A DNA stretch of 64,000 nt from Paenibacillus durus (GTDB taxonomy: Bacteria > Bacillota > Bacilli > Paenibacillales > Paenibacillaceae), in NCBI RefSeq assembly GCF_000756615.1, contig NZ_CP009288.1, forward strand, positions 1,426,001 to 1,490,000. The letters run 5' to 3'. Below, piece after piece: positions 8,595 through 16,836 of the stretch; positions within the stretch are counted from its first letter, which is position 1; each line of letters opens with the position of its first letter. Under the pieces are notes generated by a model. It was given only the letters and a program-made list of their open reading frames with translations. It searched no databases and had not been told where the DNA came from. Made by a program: the position numbers and the translations under genes.

Positions 8595-9656
8595 ATGGAA
8601 CAGAACAAATATAGCCTTGTCATCGTCGGTTTCGGGGGAATGGGCAGCTATCATGTGCAGTTGATCGAACCGTGCGAGCGGCTGGCGGTAACCGGTGTGT
8701 ATGATGTGGTCGACTATCGGCTGGAACTCGGTGCAGCCAAGGGCTTTAAGACTTATGACAGTCTGGAAGCGGTGTTATCCGATGAAACGGTAGATGTTGT
8801 GTTGATTGCGACGCCCAACGATGTACATAAGGATATTGCGATCCGGGCGCTTACGGCCGGCAAGCATGTGATCTGCGAGAAGCCGGTAACCGTAGACAGC
8901 GCGGACCTTAGTGATATTTTGGAAGTGGCAAAAGAAACCGACCGCGTCTTTATGGTGCACCAGAACCGCCGCTGGGACGAAGATTTCCTTATTATCCAGG
9001 ACCTGATCGAGAAGAAAAAGATCGGTGAGGTGTTCCATCTGGAGTCCCGCGTGCAGGGGGCCAACGGTATTCCCGGCGACTGGCGCCAGCTCAAGGCGTA
9101 TGGCGGCGGCATGCTGCTGGATTGGGGCGTCCATTTGCTTGATCAGCTCCTGCTGCTCACCGGCAGCAAGATCGACAGCGTCACCGCCGAATTAAGCACG
9201 ATTCTCGGCACCGAGGTGGATGACGGATTTACCAGCTTTATCCGGTTCAAAGACGGCCTGACCGCTGTGATCGAGGTCGGAACGACCAACTTCATTAAGC
9301 TGCCCCGGTGGTACGTAAAGGGCACGGAAGGAACCGCTATTATCCGCGATTGGGATCTCAGCGGGGAGATTGTGGTGAACAATCCGGATGTCGCCAAGGT
9401 CGAGCCGAAGCCGATTCAGGCGGGACAAGGGCTTACGAAGACGATGGCTCCGCCCTCGGAGGAATCTACGCTGCGCCTGCCGATCGAGAAGGCTCAGAGC
9501 ACGAAGCAGAGCTTCTATGATAACTTTGTCTCGGTGATTGAAGGCAAGAGCGAGCCTTTGGTCAAGAACGAGGAGGTCCACCGTGTACTGCGGTTGATCG
9601 AGACGATTTTTGAAGCGGCGGAGAAGCGGGCCGTCCTTAAAGACCTGGAGCTGTAA
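8595..9656 (+). CDS. Gfo/Idh/MocA family NAD(P)-dependent oxidoreductase
   Basis: The 353-aa protein begins with a Rossmann fold (IVGFGGMGSYHVQL). It has the family signature CEKPVTVDSADL around residues 95-105, where the Lys is catalytic, and the C-terminal alpha/beta domain with GGGMLLDWGVHLLDQLLL, where the His aligns with the usual active-site His. Members oxidise or reduce sugars, inositols or related polyols with NAD(P). The exact substrate is unknown and there is no partner gene. AAGGA precedes ATG 8595. A GC-rich inverted repeat without T-run follows at about 9670-9705 and may end transcription. Confidence 0.92.
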   Translation: MEQNKYSLVIVGFGGMGSYHVQLIEPCERLAVTGVYDVVDYRLELGAAKGFKTYDSLEAVLSDETVDVVLIATPNDVHKDIAIRALTAGKHVICEKPVTVDSADLSDILEVAKETDRVFMVHQNRRWDEDFLIIQDLIEKKKIGEVFHLESRVQGANGIPGDWRQLKAYGGGMLLDWGVHLLDQLLLLTGSKIDSVTAELSTILGTEVDDGFTSFIRFKDGLTAVIEVGTTNFIKLPRWYVKGTEGTAIIRDWDLSGEIVVNNPDVAKVEPKPIQAGQGLTKTMAPPSEESTLRLPIEKAQSTKQSFYDNFVSVIEGKSEPLVKNEEVHRVLRLIETIFEAAEKRAVLKDLEL

Positions 9657-9740
9657 GCTCTCCTGCCCGAAGCCCCCCGGTCTTGCCAGCCGGGTCTTCG
9701 CTGCCCTATAATAGCTTTAGATTTCAAATTCGGACAATTG

Positions 9741-9998
9741 ATGGAGGATCTTCCCTACGATGAAGAAATAATACGTCTCCTTATAAGACCAGCCAACTTG
9801 TGATTAGCGATATGCACAAGCCGCAGTGCGCCCATCATTGGGCGGACGGTCAGGGATACGTATGTCTTCGGGAAGATCCAAGGATCGGTAAACGTTTCGT
9901 TCAAAAAGGCCAAAGAACAGCTTGCCAGGGATAGCCCGGATGTATGGATTATACGGGTAAACCCTGACCCGGGCTTAAATGGGATCTGCCGTGATTAA
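9741..9998 (+). pseudogene. Possible degenerate small ORF with one in-frame TGA
   Basis: From ATG 9741 the frame stays open for 86 codons except for a TGA at 9801-9803. The part after the stop reads like a soluble protein (YVFGKIQGSVNVSFKKAKEQ, then ending NGICRD). I recognise no family. It could be a nonsense-mutated gene, a chance frame, or part of the leader of the ABC-F gene downstream. The remaining bases of 9657-10006 show no other gene. Confidence 0.25.
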
Positions 9999-10006
9999 CT
10001 CTGTTA

Positions 10007-10123
10007 ATGGCTGCATTCCGCCCGGCAATGAACTTGTTCATGGCTGGTCGCCGCTTTGCGGGAGGCCTGCCATCGGCTATAGCGAACCGTGCCATCCGTC
10101 TTCCTTTCATACGATATTTTTGA
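10007..10123 (+). CDS. Candidate leader peptide upstream of the ABC-F gene
   Basis: This is a 38-codon frame with in-frame ATGs at 10007, 10028 and 10040, ending in IRYF and a TGA at 10121-10123. The stop touches the first stem of the terminator at 10124. No convincing SD is visible. Many antibiotic-resistance ABC-F genes are controlled by ribosome stalling on such short leader ORFs; the role here is inferred from position only. Confidence 0.3.
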   Translation: MAAFRPAMNLFMAGRRFAGGLPSAIANRAIRLPFIRYF

Positions 10124-10150
10124 CCGCAGCGGCAGCTGCGGTTTTTATTT
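10124..10150 (+). terminator. Intrinsic terminator or attenuator directly before the ABC-F gene
   Basis: CCGCAGC pairs with GCTGCGG around GGCA, then TTTTTATTTT. It lies 26 bp upstream of the ABC-F start with no annotated gene close before it, so attenuation of the downstream gene is likely. TTTGCGGG near 10056 could pair with the first arm and act as antiterminator. Confidence 0.7.
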
Positions 10151-10175
10151 TGGTATGAATTCGGAGGGATGGACA

Positions 10176-12011
10176 ATGCCGGTATTGCATGTGAAAGAGA
10201 TATCCAAGGAATGGAACGGGAACACCTTGTTCCGGAATATATCGTTTGAACTGGCCGAGGGAGAGCGGATGGCGCTCTTCGGACGCAATGGAGCGGGCAA
10301 GACGACGCTGCTGAAGGGGCTGCTGGGAGCTGTGACTTTTGAGTCGGGGGCGGTATTCCGCGGCCTGCCCGTCAAAGAATGGGGGCTGCTGGATCAGCAG
10401 CTTGACCCAGGGGAAGGAATGACCGCCCGCCGGCTGGTGCTGGACGGGAACGCCGAGGCGGCGCAGCTTAAGGTCCGGCTGGAACGTCTGGGCAGCAGAC
10501 TCCAAAGCGGCGGCAGAGCGGATAAGACCGTACTGGACGAATACGGCGAAGCCTATGAGCACTATCTTCGGCTGGACGGCTACGGCTGGGAGGCGAAGGC
10601 GGAAAAAGCGCTGCGGCAGCTGAATCTTCCGCAGGAGGTATGGGATCTGCCTTACCGGTCTTTGAGCGGCGGGCAGAAGACGCGGGCGCAGCTCGCCCGG
10701 CTGCTTGCCCGGCAGCCGCGATTGCTGCTGCTGGATGAGCCGACCAACCATCTTGACGCCGACACGATGGAATGGCTGGAGGAGTGGGTGTCCGGCTATT
10801 CCGGCACTGTGCTGTACGTCTCGCACGACCGTCGATTTATCGATCGCACGGCGACTTCCGTGCTGGAGCTTAGGCCGGACGGCTGCAGACGATATCCCGG
10901 AGGGTACACGCAGTACCGCGAGCAGAAGGCTGTGGAAGCCAGGGAGCTGGAGGCGCGGTACAGAAGACAGGAGCTGGAAAAGAAGAAGCTGGAGGAAGCC
11001 ATCCGGCGTTACGCGGAATGGTTCCAGCAGGCGCACCGCGCCGCCGGGCAGAACGATTTCCTGCGGTCGAAATCGAAGAAGAACGTCTCTCGGCTGCATG
11101 CAAAGGAATCAGCGCTGGATCGGCTGAACCGGGACCGCACGGCGGAGCCCCGGGAGAGCGCCAAGCTGAACATGCGGCTTACGGGAGGGGAATTCTCAGC
11201 CGGGACCTTGCTTAGGACGGAGCACGCGGAGTTTGCGTACCCGGGCGGGAGTCCACTGCTTGAGAACTTCAGCCTTTCGGTCCGCCGGTGCGACCGGATC
11301 GGCGTGATCGGGCCGAACGGGTCCGGCAAGTCGACGCTGCTGAAGCTGCTGGCGGGAATTTATGCGCCAACTGGCGGGACGGTCGCTCTGCATCCGCAGA
11401 CAACGGTCGGATATTTTGCCCAGGAGCTGGAGCAGCTCGATCTCTCCTCTACCATTTTGGACAGTCTGCTTCAGCTTCCGGAAATGACGGTGACGGAAGC
11501 AAGGACGATTTTGGGCTGCTTTTTATTTACGCGGGACGATGCCTTCAAGCTTATCGGCAGCTTAAGCCTCGGCGAGAAATGCCGCGTCGCCTTCCTGCGG
11601 CTCTACTTCGGCAGGGCGAATCTGCTGGTGCTGGACGAACCGACCAATTACCTCGATATCGATACTAGAGAAGTTATAGAGGAAGCTCTAAAATCTTATC
11701 CCGGCGCGCTGCTGCTCGTCACGCATGACCGGTATTTGCTGTCGAGTATCGCGAACCGGCTGATCGTGCTTGAGCGCGGACGCTTCCCGAGGCAGTTCCC
11801 CGGCACCTATGAGGAGTATCTGTCCAAAGACCGGGAACACACAATGACGGAACGGGAACGGGCCGCAGAAGATGAGCTTGGCGTGCTGAAGCTGCGGCTG
11901 ACGCAGCTCATTCAGGCGGAAACACCGGAGAGCGACGACGAGAACATGGCGCTGCTGGAGGAGATTAAGCGGCTCCGCCGGCGGATTGGGGAGCTGGAGA
12001 AGAAGGGATAA
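10176..12011 (+). CDS. ABC-F family ATPase, possible ribosomal protection protein
   Basis: The product is 611 aa with two ABC domains in one chain and no membrane segment, which defines ABC-F. First domain: Walker A GRNGAGKT (36-43), LSGGQ (163-167), Walker B LLLLDEPTNHLD. A charged helical linker (about 245-340) follows. Second domain: GPNGSGKS (379-386), altered signature LSLGE (463-467), LLVLDEPTNYLD. The tail is a coiled coil. These proteins bind the ribosomal E site; some only assist translation, others displace antibiotics. The degenerate second signature and the upstream attenuator-like element fit the resistance type (Vga/Lsa/Vml/Msr-like), but subtype cannot be fixed. ATG 10176 is preceded by GGAGGG. 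Confidence 0.88.
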   Translation: MPVLHVKEISKEWNGNTLFRNISFELAEGERMALFGRNGAGKTTLLKGLLGAVTFESGAVFRGLPVKEWGLLDQQLDPGEGMTARRLVLDGNAEAAQLKVRLERLGSRLQSGGRADKTVLDEYGEAYEHYLRLDGYGWEAKAEKALRQLNLPQEVWDLPYRSLSGGQKTRAQLARLLARQPRLLLLDEPTNHLDADTMEWLEEWVSGYSGTVLYVSHDRRFIDRTATSVLELRPDGCRRYPGGYTQYREQKAVEARELEARYRRQELEKKKLEEAIRRYAEWFQQAHRAAGQNDFLRSKSKKNVSRLHAKESALDRLNRDRTAEPRESAKLNMRLTGGEFSAGTLLRTEHAEFAYPGGSPLLENFSLSVRRCDRIGVIGPNGSGKSTLLKLLAGIYAPTGGTVALHPQTTVGYFAQELEQLDLSSTILDSLLQLPEMTVTEARTILGCFLFTRDDAFKLIGSLSLGEKCRVAFLRLYFGRANLLVLDEPTNYLDIDTREVIEEALKSYPGALLLVTHDRYLLSSIANRLIVLERGRFPRQFPGTYEEYLSKDREHTMTERERAAEDELGVLKLRLTQLIQAETPESDDENMALLEEIKRLRRRIGELEKKG

Positions 12012-12032
12012 AATGAGCTGCTGTTAATACAA

Positions 12033-12069
12033 GAAGCTGCCTCGCCGTTATTAGGCTGAAGGCAGCTTC
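12033..12069. terminator. Perfect hairpin between convergent ABC-F and FMN-binding genes
   Basis: GAAGCTGCCT and AGGCAGCTTC form a perfect ten-bp stem. T-runs are short on both sides. It lies between the ABC-F stop and the convergent operon ending at 12121. Confidence 0.6.
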
Positions 12070-12120
12070 GTGTTGTTCGGAGCCCGGCAGGTCTGCTTGG
12101 CGGAAGGTATGTTGAAAGGA

Positions 12121-12516
12121 TTATTTCTCGCCTTGAACCAGCGCTATCTCCACCGCCTTTTTCAAGACCTTGCTGGAATTACTCGCACCGCTGACGGCAT
12201 CCACATCAAGCGTTTGTTTATCAACGATTTCTTTAAGAATGACTTCGGCGGGAACGCCATGCCCGTTCTTATGCTTCAGCAGGTCGATCTTGGTCACTTT
12301 ACCGTTCTGCACGCTAACCTGAACTTTGGCGTCGATAAAGCGCACATCGTATTCTCCCACGTAGGTGCCATCGGCGAGAGTAGAGAAGGGGATATTGGAT
12401 ATGGTGAGATTCTTAATCTTGTCTTGATAGCTGTTGACCTGATACAGATAAGTAAGCCCCCAGCCGGCCCCCACGAGCAAAATAAGAGCAGCTACTATCA
12501 GTAGTTTCTTCTTCAC
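12121..12516 (-). CDS. Membrane-anchored FMN-binding domain protein
   Basis: The 131-aa protein has one N-terminal membrane helix (LLIVAALILLVGAGWGLTYL), which anchors it outside the membrane. The FMN_bind domain that follows contains DAVSGASNSSKVL, the flavinylation motif in which a Ser/Thr receives FMN covalently. Such proteins carry electrons at the cell surface. It starts with GTG 12516, with GGGAGG seven bases upstream. It is the third gene of a TetR - flavoprotein - FMN-binding operon, which suggests an inducible flavin-based redox function. The motif has Ser where Thr is more usual. Confidence 0.87.
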   Translation of the reverse strand: MKKKLLIVAALILLVGAGWGLTYLYQVNSYQDKIKNLTISNIPFSTLADGTYVGEYDVRFIDAKVQVSVQNGKVTKIDLLKHKNGHGVPAEVILKEIVDKQTLDVDAVSGASNSSKVLKKAVEIALVQGEK

Positions 12517-12551
12517 AACTTAACCTCCCTGAATGAAATGACTGTATGGTA

Positions 12552-13127
12552 TTAGAAAAAGCTTTCGATTCGCGAAGCCAGCCTGGCTGGAACTTCCGTC
12601 AGCTTCTTGGCGCCCGGACAGACGATCTTGCCCCTGCAGGTCATGCCCGAAATACGGAAGAACTCGCTCATGGCGGCGAGACAGGACGAGCTTTGGCCCA
12701 GCAGCTGGTTCAGCGGAAACGGCGTATTGCACGCGGTCATCAGCAGGTACTGCTGGCTGTTGGACAGCGTCGGTTTCGGAGCAAGCCCAGCGCCGCTGCG
12801 GTCCATCGCCTTGCTTGCCAGCCTGTCGAATAGGAGCTTGACTTGGCCCGGCACATTGGCGTAATACGTAGGCGCGGACAGAATAACGAGGTCGCTGAAA
12901 GCCAGCTTTACCCATAAATCGGCAAGCTCGCCGCTGGGAGGGCATACTCCGTTTGCCCGGCAATCCGGACAGCCTTTGCAGGCGGATATGTCCATCTTAT
13001 ATAAATCGCAGATGTCTGTGTCCCAGCCCGCTTTCGCAGCCGCCTGTACGGCAATTTGCAGCATCTTCGACGTTAATCCGTCCGGCCTGGGGCCGCCTTT
13101 AATGGCCAGCAGCCGTTTCGTCGGCAT
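12552..13127 (-). CDS. Flavodoxin-fold NAD(P)H/FMN oxidoreductase, iron-sulfur flavoprotein-like
   Basis: The 191-aa protein has the flavodoxin-like fold: KRLLAIKGGPRPDGLTSKML (phosphate loop) and LSAPTYYANVPGQVKLLFDRL (flavin isoalloxazine-binding loop). The Cys cluster CKGCPDCRANGVC after the second strand resembles that of archaeal-type iron-sulfur flavoproteins, so a cluster may be bound. The predicted role is electron transfer from NAD(P)H or a carrier to an acceptor such as a quinone or aromatic compound. ATG 13127 is preceded by AAGGAGG. The gene overlaps the upstream tetR-like gene by 29 bases, so the two are surely co-transcribed. Confidence 0.88.
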   Translation of the reverse strand: MPTKRLLAIKGGPRPDGLTSKMLQIAVQAAAKAGWDTDICDLYKMDISACKGCPDCRANGVCPPSGELADLWVKLAFSDLVILSAPTYYANVPGQVKLLFDRLASKAMDRSGAGLAPKPTLSNSQQYLLMTACNTPFPLNQLLGQSSSCLAAMSEFFRISGMTCRGKIVCPGAKKLTEVPARLASRIESFF

Positions 13128-13770
13128 CTTGAACCTCCTTTGCGATCATGCGCAGCAGCAGATTGCAGCCGTATTCCAGCAGCCCAATCGTTGTTGCGCC
13201 CATCGTTTCGGAGATATAGCTGCTTTTGCGGTGCGCCACCATTATGAGCGAGGACAGGCTGCTCCAATAGATCAGAATGGTTTCCTTGATCCGCGAGTCC
13301 GGGTTAACGGCTCCTTCCGCGATTCCCTGACGGATTATAACCTCTAGAATAGCGTTAATCTCTTCCCCGACATTGAAAATATCTCTCTTCACCTCTGGCA
13401 AATCCCGGCTGTCCATCGGTTGGGTCTGGAAATCGACAATGCCGGCGAAAAGGTAGGGAGAGGACTCATAGAACGTAATCAGACTGTCGCATAGAGCGTG
13501 ATATTTGGAAAAAAAATCCCCCTGGCCATCTAGACTATGCAGGATATGCTCCTTAAGCTGCATAAATCCCTTCAGTACGATCCGGCCATGAATCTCCTCC
13601 TTGCTTGGAAACTGAATGTATACTGTGCGTTTGCTGTATTCGGCGCTCTTGGCGATATCATCCATCGTCGTCGCCGCAAAGCCTTTTTCCGCGAATAGTT
13701 CCTCCGCCGCACGGAGAATATTCTCTTGATGCAGGCTTGCAATAGCCTCTTTGCGCTTTGTACGGTCCAA
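13099..13770 (-). CDS. TetR/AcrR family transcriptional regulator
   Basis: The 223-aa protein has an N-terminal helix-turn-helix of the TetR type: ILRAAEELFAEKGFAATTMD then DIAKSAEYSKRTVYIQFPSK. The C-terminal ligand domain is all-helical and not specific. It starts at TTG 13770 with GGAGG upstream. It heads the operon with the two flavin genes and probably represses it; the imperfect 17-bp palindrome at 13796-13812, just before its SD, is the likely operator. The inducer is unknown, though the partners suggest an electrophilic or redox-active compound. Confidence 0.92.
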   Translation of the reverse strand: MDRTKRKEAIASLHQENILRAAEELFAEKGFAATTMDDIAKSAEYSKRTVYIQFPSKEEIHGRIVLKGFMQLKEHILHSLDGQGDFFSKYHALCDSLITFYESSPYLFAGIVDFQTQPMDSRDLPEVKRDIFNVGEEINAILEVIIRQGIAEGAVNPDSRIKETILIYWSSLSSLIMVAHRKSSYISETMGATTIGLLEYGCNLLLRMIAKEVQDADETAAGH

Positions 13771-13795
13771 CAGTGTTAAACCTCCAGTTCTAAAA

Positions 13796-13812
13796 GTAAA
13801 CTATTAGTCTAC
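13796..13812. promoter_or_regulatory. Likely TetR operator (imperfect palindrome)
   Basis: GTAAACTATTAGTCTAC is close to its own reverse complement (14 of 17 positions). It lies 26 bp upstream of the TTG start of the tetR-like gene, where autorepression sites are usual. Confidence 0.6.
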
Positions 13813-13871
13813 TTGAATGGTATCATCTTTTTTTCAAGGTGTAAATCCATTTTTTCACATTTAATTTTCGC

Positions 13872-13917
13872 TTTACATTTCACATCGTTTTCAATTTACA
13901 TTTCACCTCCGTTTTGA
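13872..13917. repeat. Tandem 22-23 bp direct repeat
   Basis: TTTACATTTCAC is repeated 23 bp apart (13872 and 13895), each copy followed by a short C-rich step and GTTTT. The repeats lie upstream of the TetR operon in an A/T-rich stretch. Confidence 0.5.
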
Positions 13918-13972
13918 CAGGAGCGGGTAGAGGGAGATGCCCTTACGGTGGGGACCAAAGATATAGTTATCC

Positions 13973-14162
13973 GACGAACGGGAATTGCTCCGCCTTATTT
14001 CTTGTTTTACAGCTGTTTTGAGAGATTAACGGGAATTTCTCCGTCTTATTTACTCTAATTTCACTTCTTTGGGCCAAAACGGCAAAATTAGCTGGAGAAA
14101 TTCCGCTTTATCGGATGGCAGGTGCTGTTATGGGAGAATTAGCGGGAGATTTTCCGGTTCAT
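13973..14162. repeat. Dispersed intergenic repeat of the 'GGGAATTTCTCC-GTCTTATT' kind
   Basis: Units read ACGGGAATTGCTCCGCC and ACGGGAATTTCTCCGTC, each followed by TTATTT. Two inverted relatives follow, GCTGGAGAAATTCCGC and AGCGGGAGATTTTCC. The same kind of unit recurs at 42224-42420. No coding potential is seen. The rest of 13813-14316 shows no gene. Confidence 0.5.
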
Positions 14163-14316
14163 GGGGGAAGGGTGAGTGTCTGAATAGTGAAGGAGATAGT
14201 CCGAAAGCGAAGGAATGGGCAAGCAGGCTATTCGCAGGAAATCAGGCCGCACCGACGAATGTAGTAAACGGAATACTTTGGAAAAAGCGATGAATAACAA
14301 AGGGGAGTTCAAGAGG

Positions 14317-14895
14317 ATGAATACGAGTCTGTACATGATCAGACATGCCGTTTCACCGTATGTTCACGGACAGGAGCGACACCGCGGCCTTTCGCTGCAA
14401 GGAGCATCCGATGCGCGCAGAGTGAAGGAGATTTTGAAGAACGAGGACATTGCGCATTTTGTATCCAGCCCCTACGCGCGGGCGGTTCTAACCATGCAGC
14501 CTTTGGCGGAACTTGCTGGCAAGGAGATTATTTTATATGAAGGGCTGCGGGAAAGAACTATAGGCAGGGAATTTGGGGATGAAGAATTGCTTGCTGCGAT
14601 CCGCCGTTCTTTTGAAGACGAAGATTATAAGCTTGAAGAGGGAGAAAGCAACAAGGAAGCCGAAGAACGCGCCATACCGGTTATTGAGCGGCTGCTGCGG
14701 GAACATGCGGGAAGCAAAATTGCAATTGGAACTCACGGTAACATCATGTCAATCATCATGCACTATTACGATGAAGCGTACGGATTCGATTTCTTATTGT
14801 CAACGACCAAGCCGGATATTTATAAGTTGGAGTTTGCGGGCCAGAAGCTGGTGAAGGTGGAAAGGTTATGGGAACCGGAGCCTGACACAGTGTAA
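14317..14895 (+). CDS. Histidine phosphatase superfamily protein (phosphoglycerate mutase-like)
   Basis: The predicted product is 192 aa. The catalytic signature is LYMIRHAVSP, with His in RHA instead of the more frequent RHG. Further motifs are SSPYARAVLTMQPLA (second Arg), GLRERTIG (Glu acid) and IGTHGNIMSII (second His). The family removes phosphate through a phospho-histidine; substrates range from phosphoglycerate to nucleotides. ATG 14317 was chosen because GGGGAG lies upstream and the fold starts at the first strand. The in-frame extension to 14215 is basic and non-homologous. A G/C hairpin without T-run follows at 14898-14917. Confidence 0.88.
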   Translation: MNTSLYMIRHAVSPYVHGQERHRGLSLQGASDARRVKEILKNEDIAHFVSSPYARAVLTMQPLAELAGKEIILYEGLRERTIGREFGDEELLAAIRRSFEDEDYKLEEGESNKEAEERAIPVIERLLREHAGSKIAIGTHGNIMSIIMHYYDEAYGFDFLLSTTKPDIYKLEFAGQKLVKVERLWEPEPDTV

Positions 14896-14954
14896 AAGCC
14901 GCCCCATCAGGGACGGCGTTCAGCAGCACTTCTTTTTCGAGGAAAAATCCGGAT

Positions 14955-15383
14955 TTATGCGTTCAGACGCTTATGGTTCTGATGCGCCAGCGTGAGCAGC
15001 GCGACGTAGATCGGCTGGACGTTGAATTTTTTGCCGAACTCGAATTTGTACAACCCGATTTGCGGGTTATTGGTCTTGAAATACGGTGACTGAATATAGT
15101 GGATGGTGATTTCGCTGTCATCGAAGCCGGTGCCGCCCGTTTCCATCGTAACTTCGTAAATCGATTCGAGGGAGATGGAAGCAACTCGGGTCTTTTTGCC
15201 GGTCACGCCTTGGTGGTCGATAAAAATCAGCCGTTCGTCCGTAATGATAAACGTATCCCGCACAAGACGAAATCCCATCTGGATCTTTTCATCCGGCATG
15301 AGGTACATCCCGTACTGGCTGTTCAGCTCGGGAATGGAAACCTCGGAATAATTGCCTAGCAGTCCGCTAAATAGATTCGCCAT
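14955..15383 (-). CDS. PH-like domain protein (bacterial PH, YvbH/DUF1696 type)
   Basis: The 142-aa cytoplasmic protein looks like a single bacterial pleckstrin-homology-like domain: EKIQMGFRLVRDTFIITDER then LIFIDHQGVTGKKTRVASI, a run of beta strands, and a C-terminal helix. Members of this family (PF08000-like) are common in Bacillota, and function is unknown. AGGAGG precedes the ATG. The gene stands alone, convergent with the histidine phosphatase gene. Confidence 0.82.
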   Translation of the reverse strand: MANLFSGLLGNYSEVSIPELNSQYGMYLMPDEKIQMGFRLVRDTFIITDERLIFIDHQGVTGKKTRVASISLESIYEVTMETGGTGFDDSEITIHYIQSPYFKTNNPQIGLYKFEFGKKFNVQPIYVALLTLAHQNHKRLNA

Positions 15384-15506
15384 TTCAAATTCCTCCTGAA
15401 TTTTAAGAATAAACTGTGTTTATTAATTCTACATCATTCTACATTCATGGTGATTTTTCCTTTATGCCGCTGGCAATTCTAATTTTGAGATGGAGGTAAT
15501 ACGGAT

Positions 15507-15710
15507 ATGAACCGAGAGGAATTTATCATTTTTACGGCGCTGACGAGTTATTTGAAAGAACTGGATCTTAATCCGGCCGAGTATCTGAGCAAGCAGGAGC
15601 TGCTGACATATACCGAAATCGGCAAGGATTATCTAGGCATGGATACGGCGGAGTTTCGAACGGCTTTAAAAGAAATCATTTTGGAGATGGCCGCGAGGCA
15701 TTTAAAATAA
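15507..15710 (+). CDS. Small hypothetical protein
   Basis: I do not recognise this 67-aa soluble protein. It is predicted to be all-helical, acidic in the middle and basic at the end (EMAARHLK). GGAGGT stands at the right distance from ATG 15507. A canonical SD and a full small-domain composition support a real gene. No partner gene overlaps it. Confidence 0.7.
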   Translation: MNREEFIIFTALTSYLKELDLNPAEYLSKQELLTYTEIGKDYLGMDTAEFRTALKEIILEMAARHLK

Positions 15711-15856
15711 GTGCCGGTGCTGATGGGCGGATCAAATGCAAATTAGGTCTCCCGAGGTTTGGTGGGGTTCCCTTACTGCAACCTTTCCGTATGTGTGCCG
15801 TCTGTTAAGGAGAGGAATAGATCCAAGACTGTCCAATCAGCAGGGAGATGACACAT

Positions 15857-16564
15857 ATGAACAAGTATATAAAAATGATGACGGCAGGCGTTATGCTCAC
15901 GGGAATGTTGACTCTTGCCGCATGCAGTTCCGGAGGTGGCGGAGAATCATCCCCGTCTCCATCTGCGACCGCTTCTCCGTCTGTGCCGCCTTCGGCTGCC
16001 GCATCGTTAGTCCCGGCGACTTCCGCAGCTTCTCCGGCGGCCAGTGATGCTGCCGCATCGGGCAGTCCGGGCGGTTCCGCCGCGCCTTCGGCCGCTGCAT
16101 CGCCTGCCCCCGGCGGCGGCATGGGGCAGAATACGGCGGCTCAGCTCAAAGAACTGCTTGAGCTAGCCAAGCAGGGCAAAGCGCCGGACATTCCGTTCGC
16201 CGCGCATACAGGTCTCATCGACGATGTGAAGCAAGCCTGGGGCGAGCCGGACAAGGAAGAGGGGGCGGGCAAAGGCATCTACGCCACCTACAGCGCCAAG
16301 CATGCGGTGATCGGATTCAACAAGGGCAGCCTGATTTTTGATGTCCGGTCCAGCGCCGCCGATTTACAGCAGCTGACGCTGGAGCAGATTGAGGACACGC
16401 TTGGCAAGCCGAATGACGTGAAGACCAGCGGGAACGACAGCATCTATATTTACAATGCGGGCGCGCAGTATCAGTTGAAATTCGTGATTCCGAAGTCTAC
16501 CGGTAAAGTCGATCACATTTCGGTCTTCTCCGAGCAGGATTCCATCAACAATATGGCCGGTTAG
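15857..16564 (+). CDS. YjgB family lipoprotein (DUF4309)
   Basis: The predicted precursor is 235 aa. A lipoprotein signal ends in the lipobox LAAC, so the mature protein should be lipid-anchored on the outer membrane face. A low-complexity Ser/Pro/Ala linker (about 75 residues) is followed by the domain PFAAHTGLIDDVKQAWGEPD, GKGIYATYSAKHAVIGF and GKVDHISVFSEQD, which I recognise as the YjgB/DUF4309 type of unknown function. ATG 15857 is preceded by GGGAGATGA; the frame could also open at 15848, but that places the SD too close. A terminator follows. Confidence 0.85.
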   Translation: MNKYIKMMTAGVMLTGMLTLAACSSGGGGESSPSPSATASPSVPPSAAASLVPATSAASPAASDAAASGSPGGSAAPSAAASPAPGGGMGQNTAAQLKELLELAKQGKAPDIPFAAHTGLIDDVKQAWGEPDKEEGAGKGIYATYSAKHAVIGFNKGSLIFDVRSSAADLQQLTLEQIEDTLGKPNDVKTSGNDSIYIYNAGAQYQLKFVIPKSTGKVDHISVFSEQDSINNMAG

Positions 16565-16602
16565 TAAGTAAGGTGGCAAGGCCGCAGGTTCAGGCGCTCA
16601 AG

Positions 16603-16641
16603 AGCAGTCAGGAGGGACTTCCCGCCTGGCTGCTTTTTTTC
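16603..16641 (+). terminator. Rho-independent terminator after the YjgB-like gene
   Basis: AGCAGTCAGG pairs with CCTGGCTGCT and seven T residues follow. Confidence 0.85.
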
Positions 16642-16756
16642 GGGGGCATGAACAAGGATTTGGAGTAAGCTGCGAAGCTAAGATAGCCGAGTTGAAATGC
16701 AGACACGCGTTATGATTTTTTTGTTGTTGACAATAACGGATTTACGCTGTATATTT

Positions 16757-16817
16757 ATCTTAAATCAAAGACATTTTAAATAAAGATATTATACATGAAG
16801 ATACTTAAGTCAAAGAT
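16757..16817. promoter_or_regulatory. Three operator-like sites upstream of the MarR gene
   Basis: ATCTTAAATCAAAGAC (16757-16772), CATTTTAAATAAAGAT (16772-16787) and ATACTTAAGTCAAAGAT (16801-16817) share an ATCTT(T/A)AA(A/G)T(C/A)AAAGAT core. The same core, nearly palindromic, recurs before doxX at 18139. The sites are likely bound by the MarR-type regulator encoded directly downstream. Confidence 0.6.
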
Positions 16818-16836
16818 ATATATGGGAGGTGAGTCA

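Noticed and set aside
10107..11099. 330-codon minus-strand frame opposite the ABC-F gene
   Set aside because: The plus-strand ABC-F reading has all family motifs; the antisense frame is basic, has no known domain and no SD, a usual effect of high G+C at third positions.
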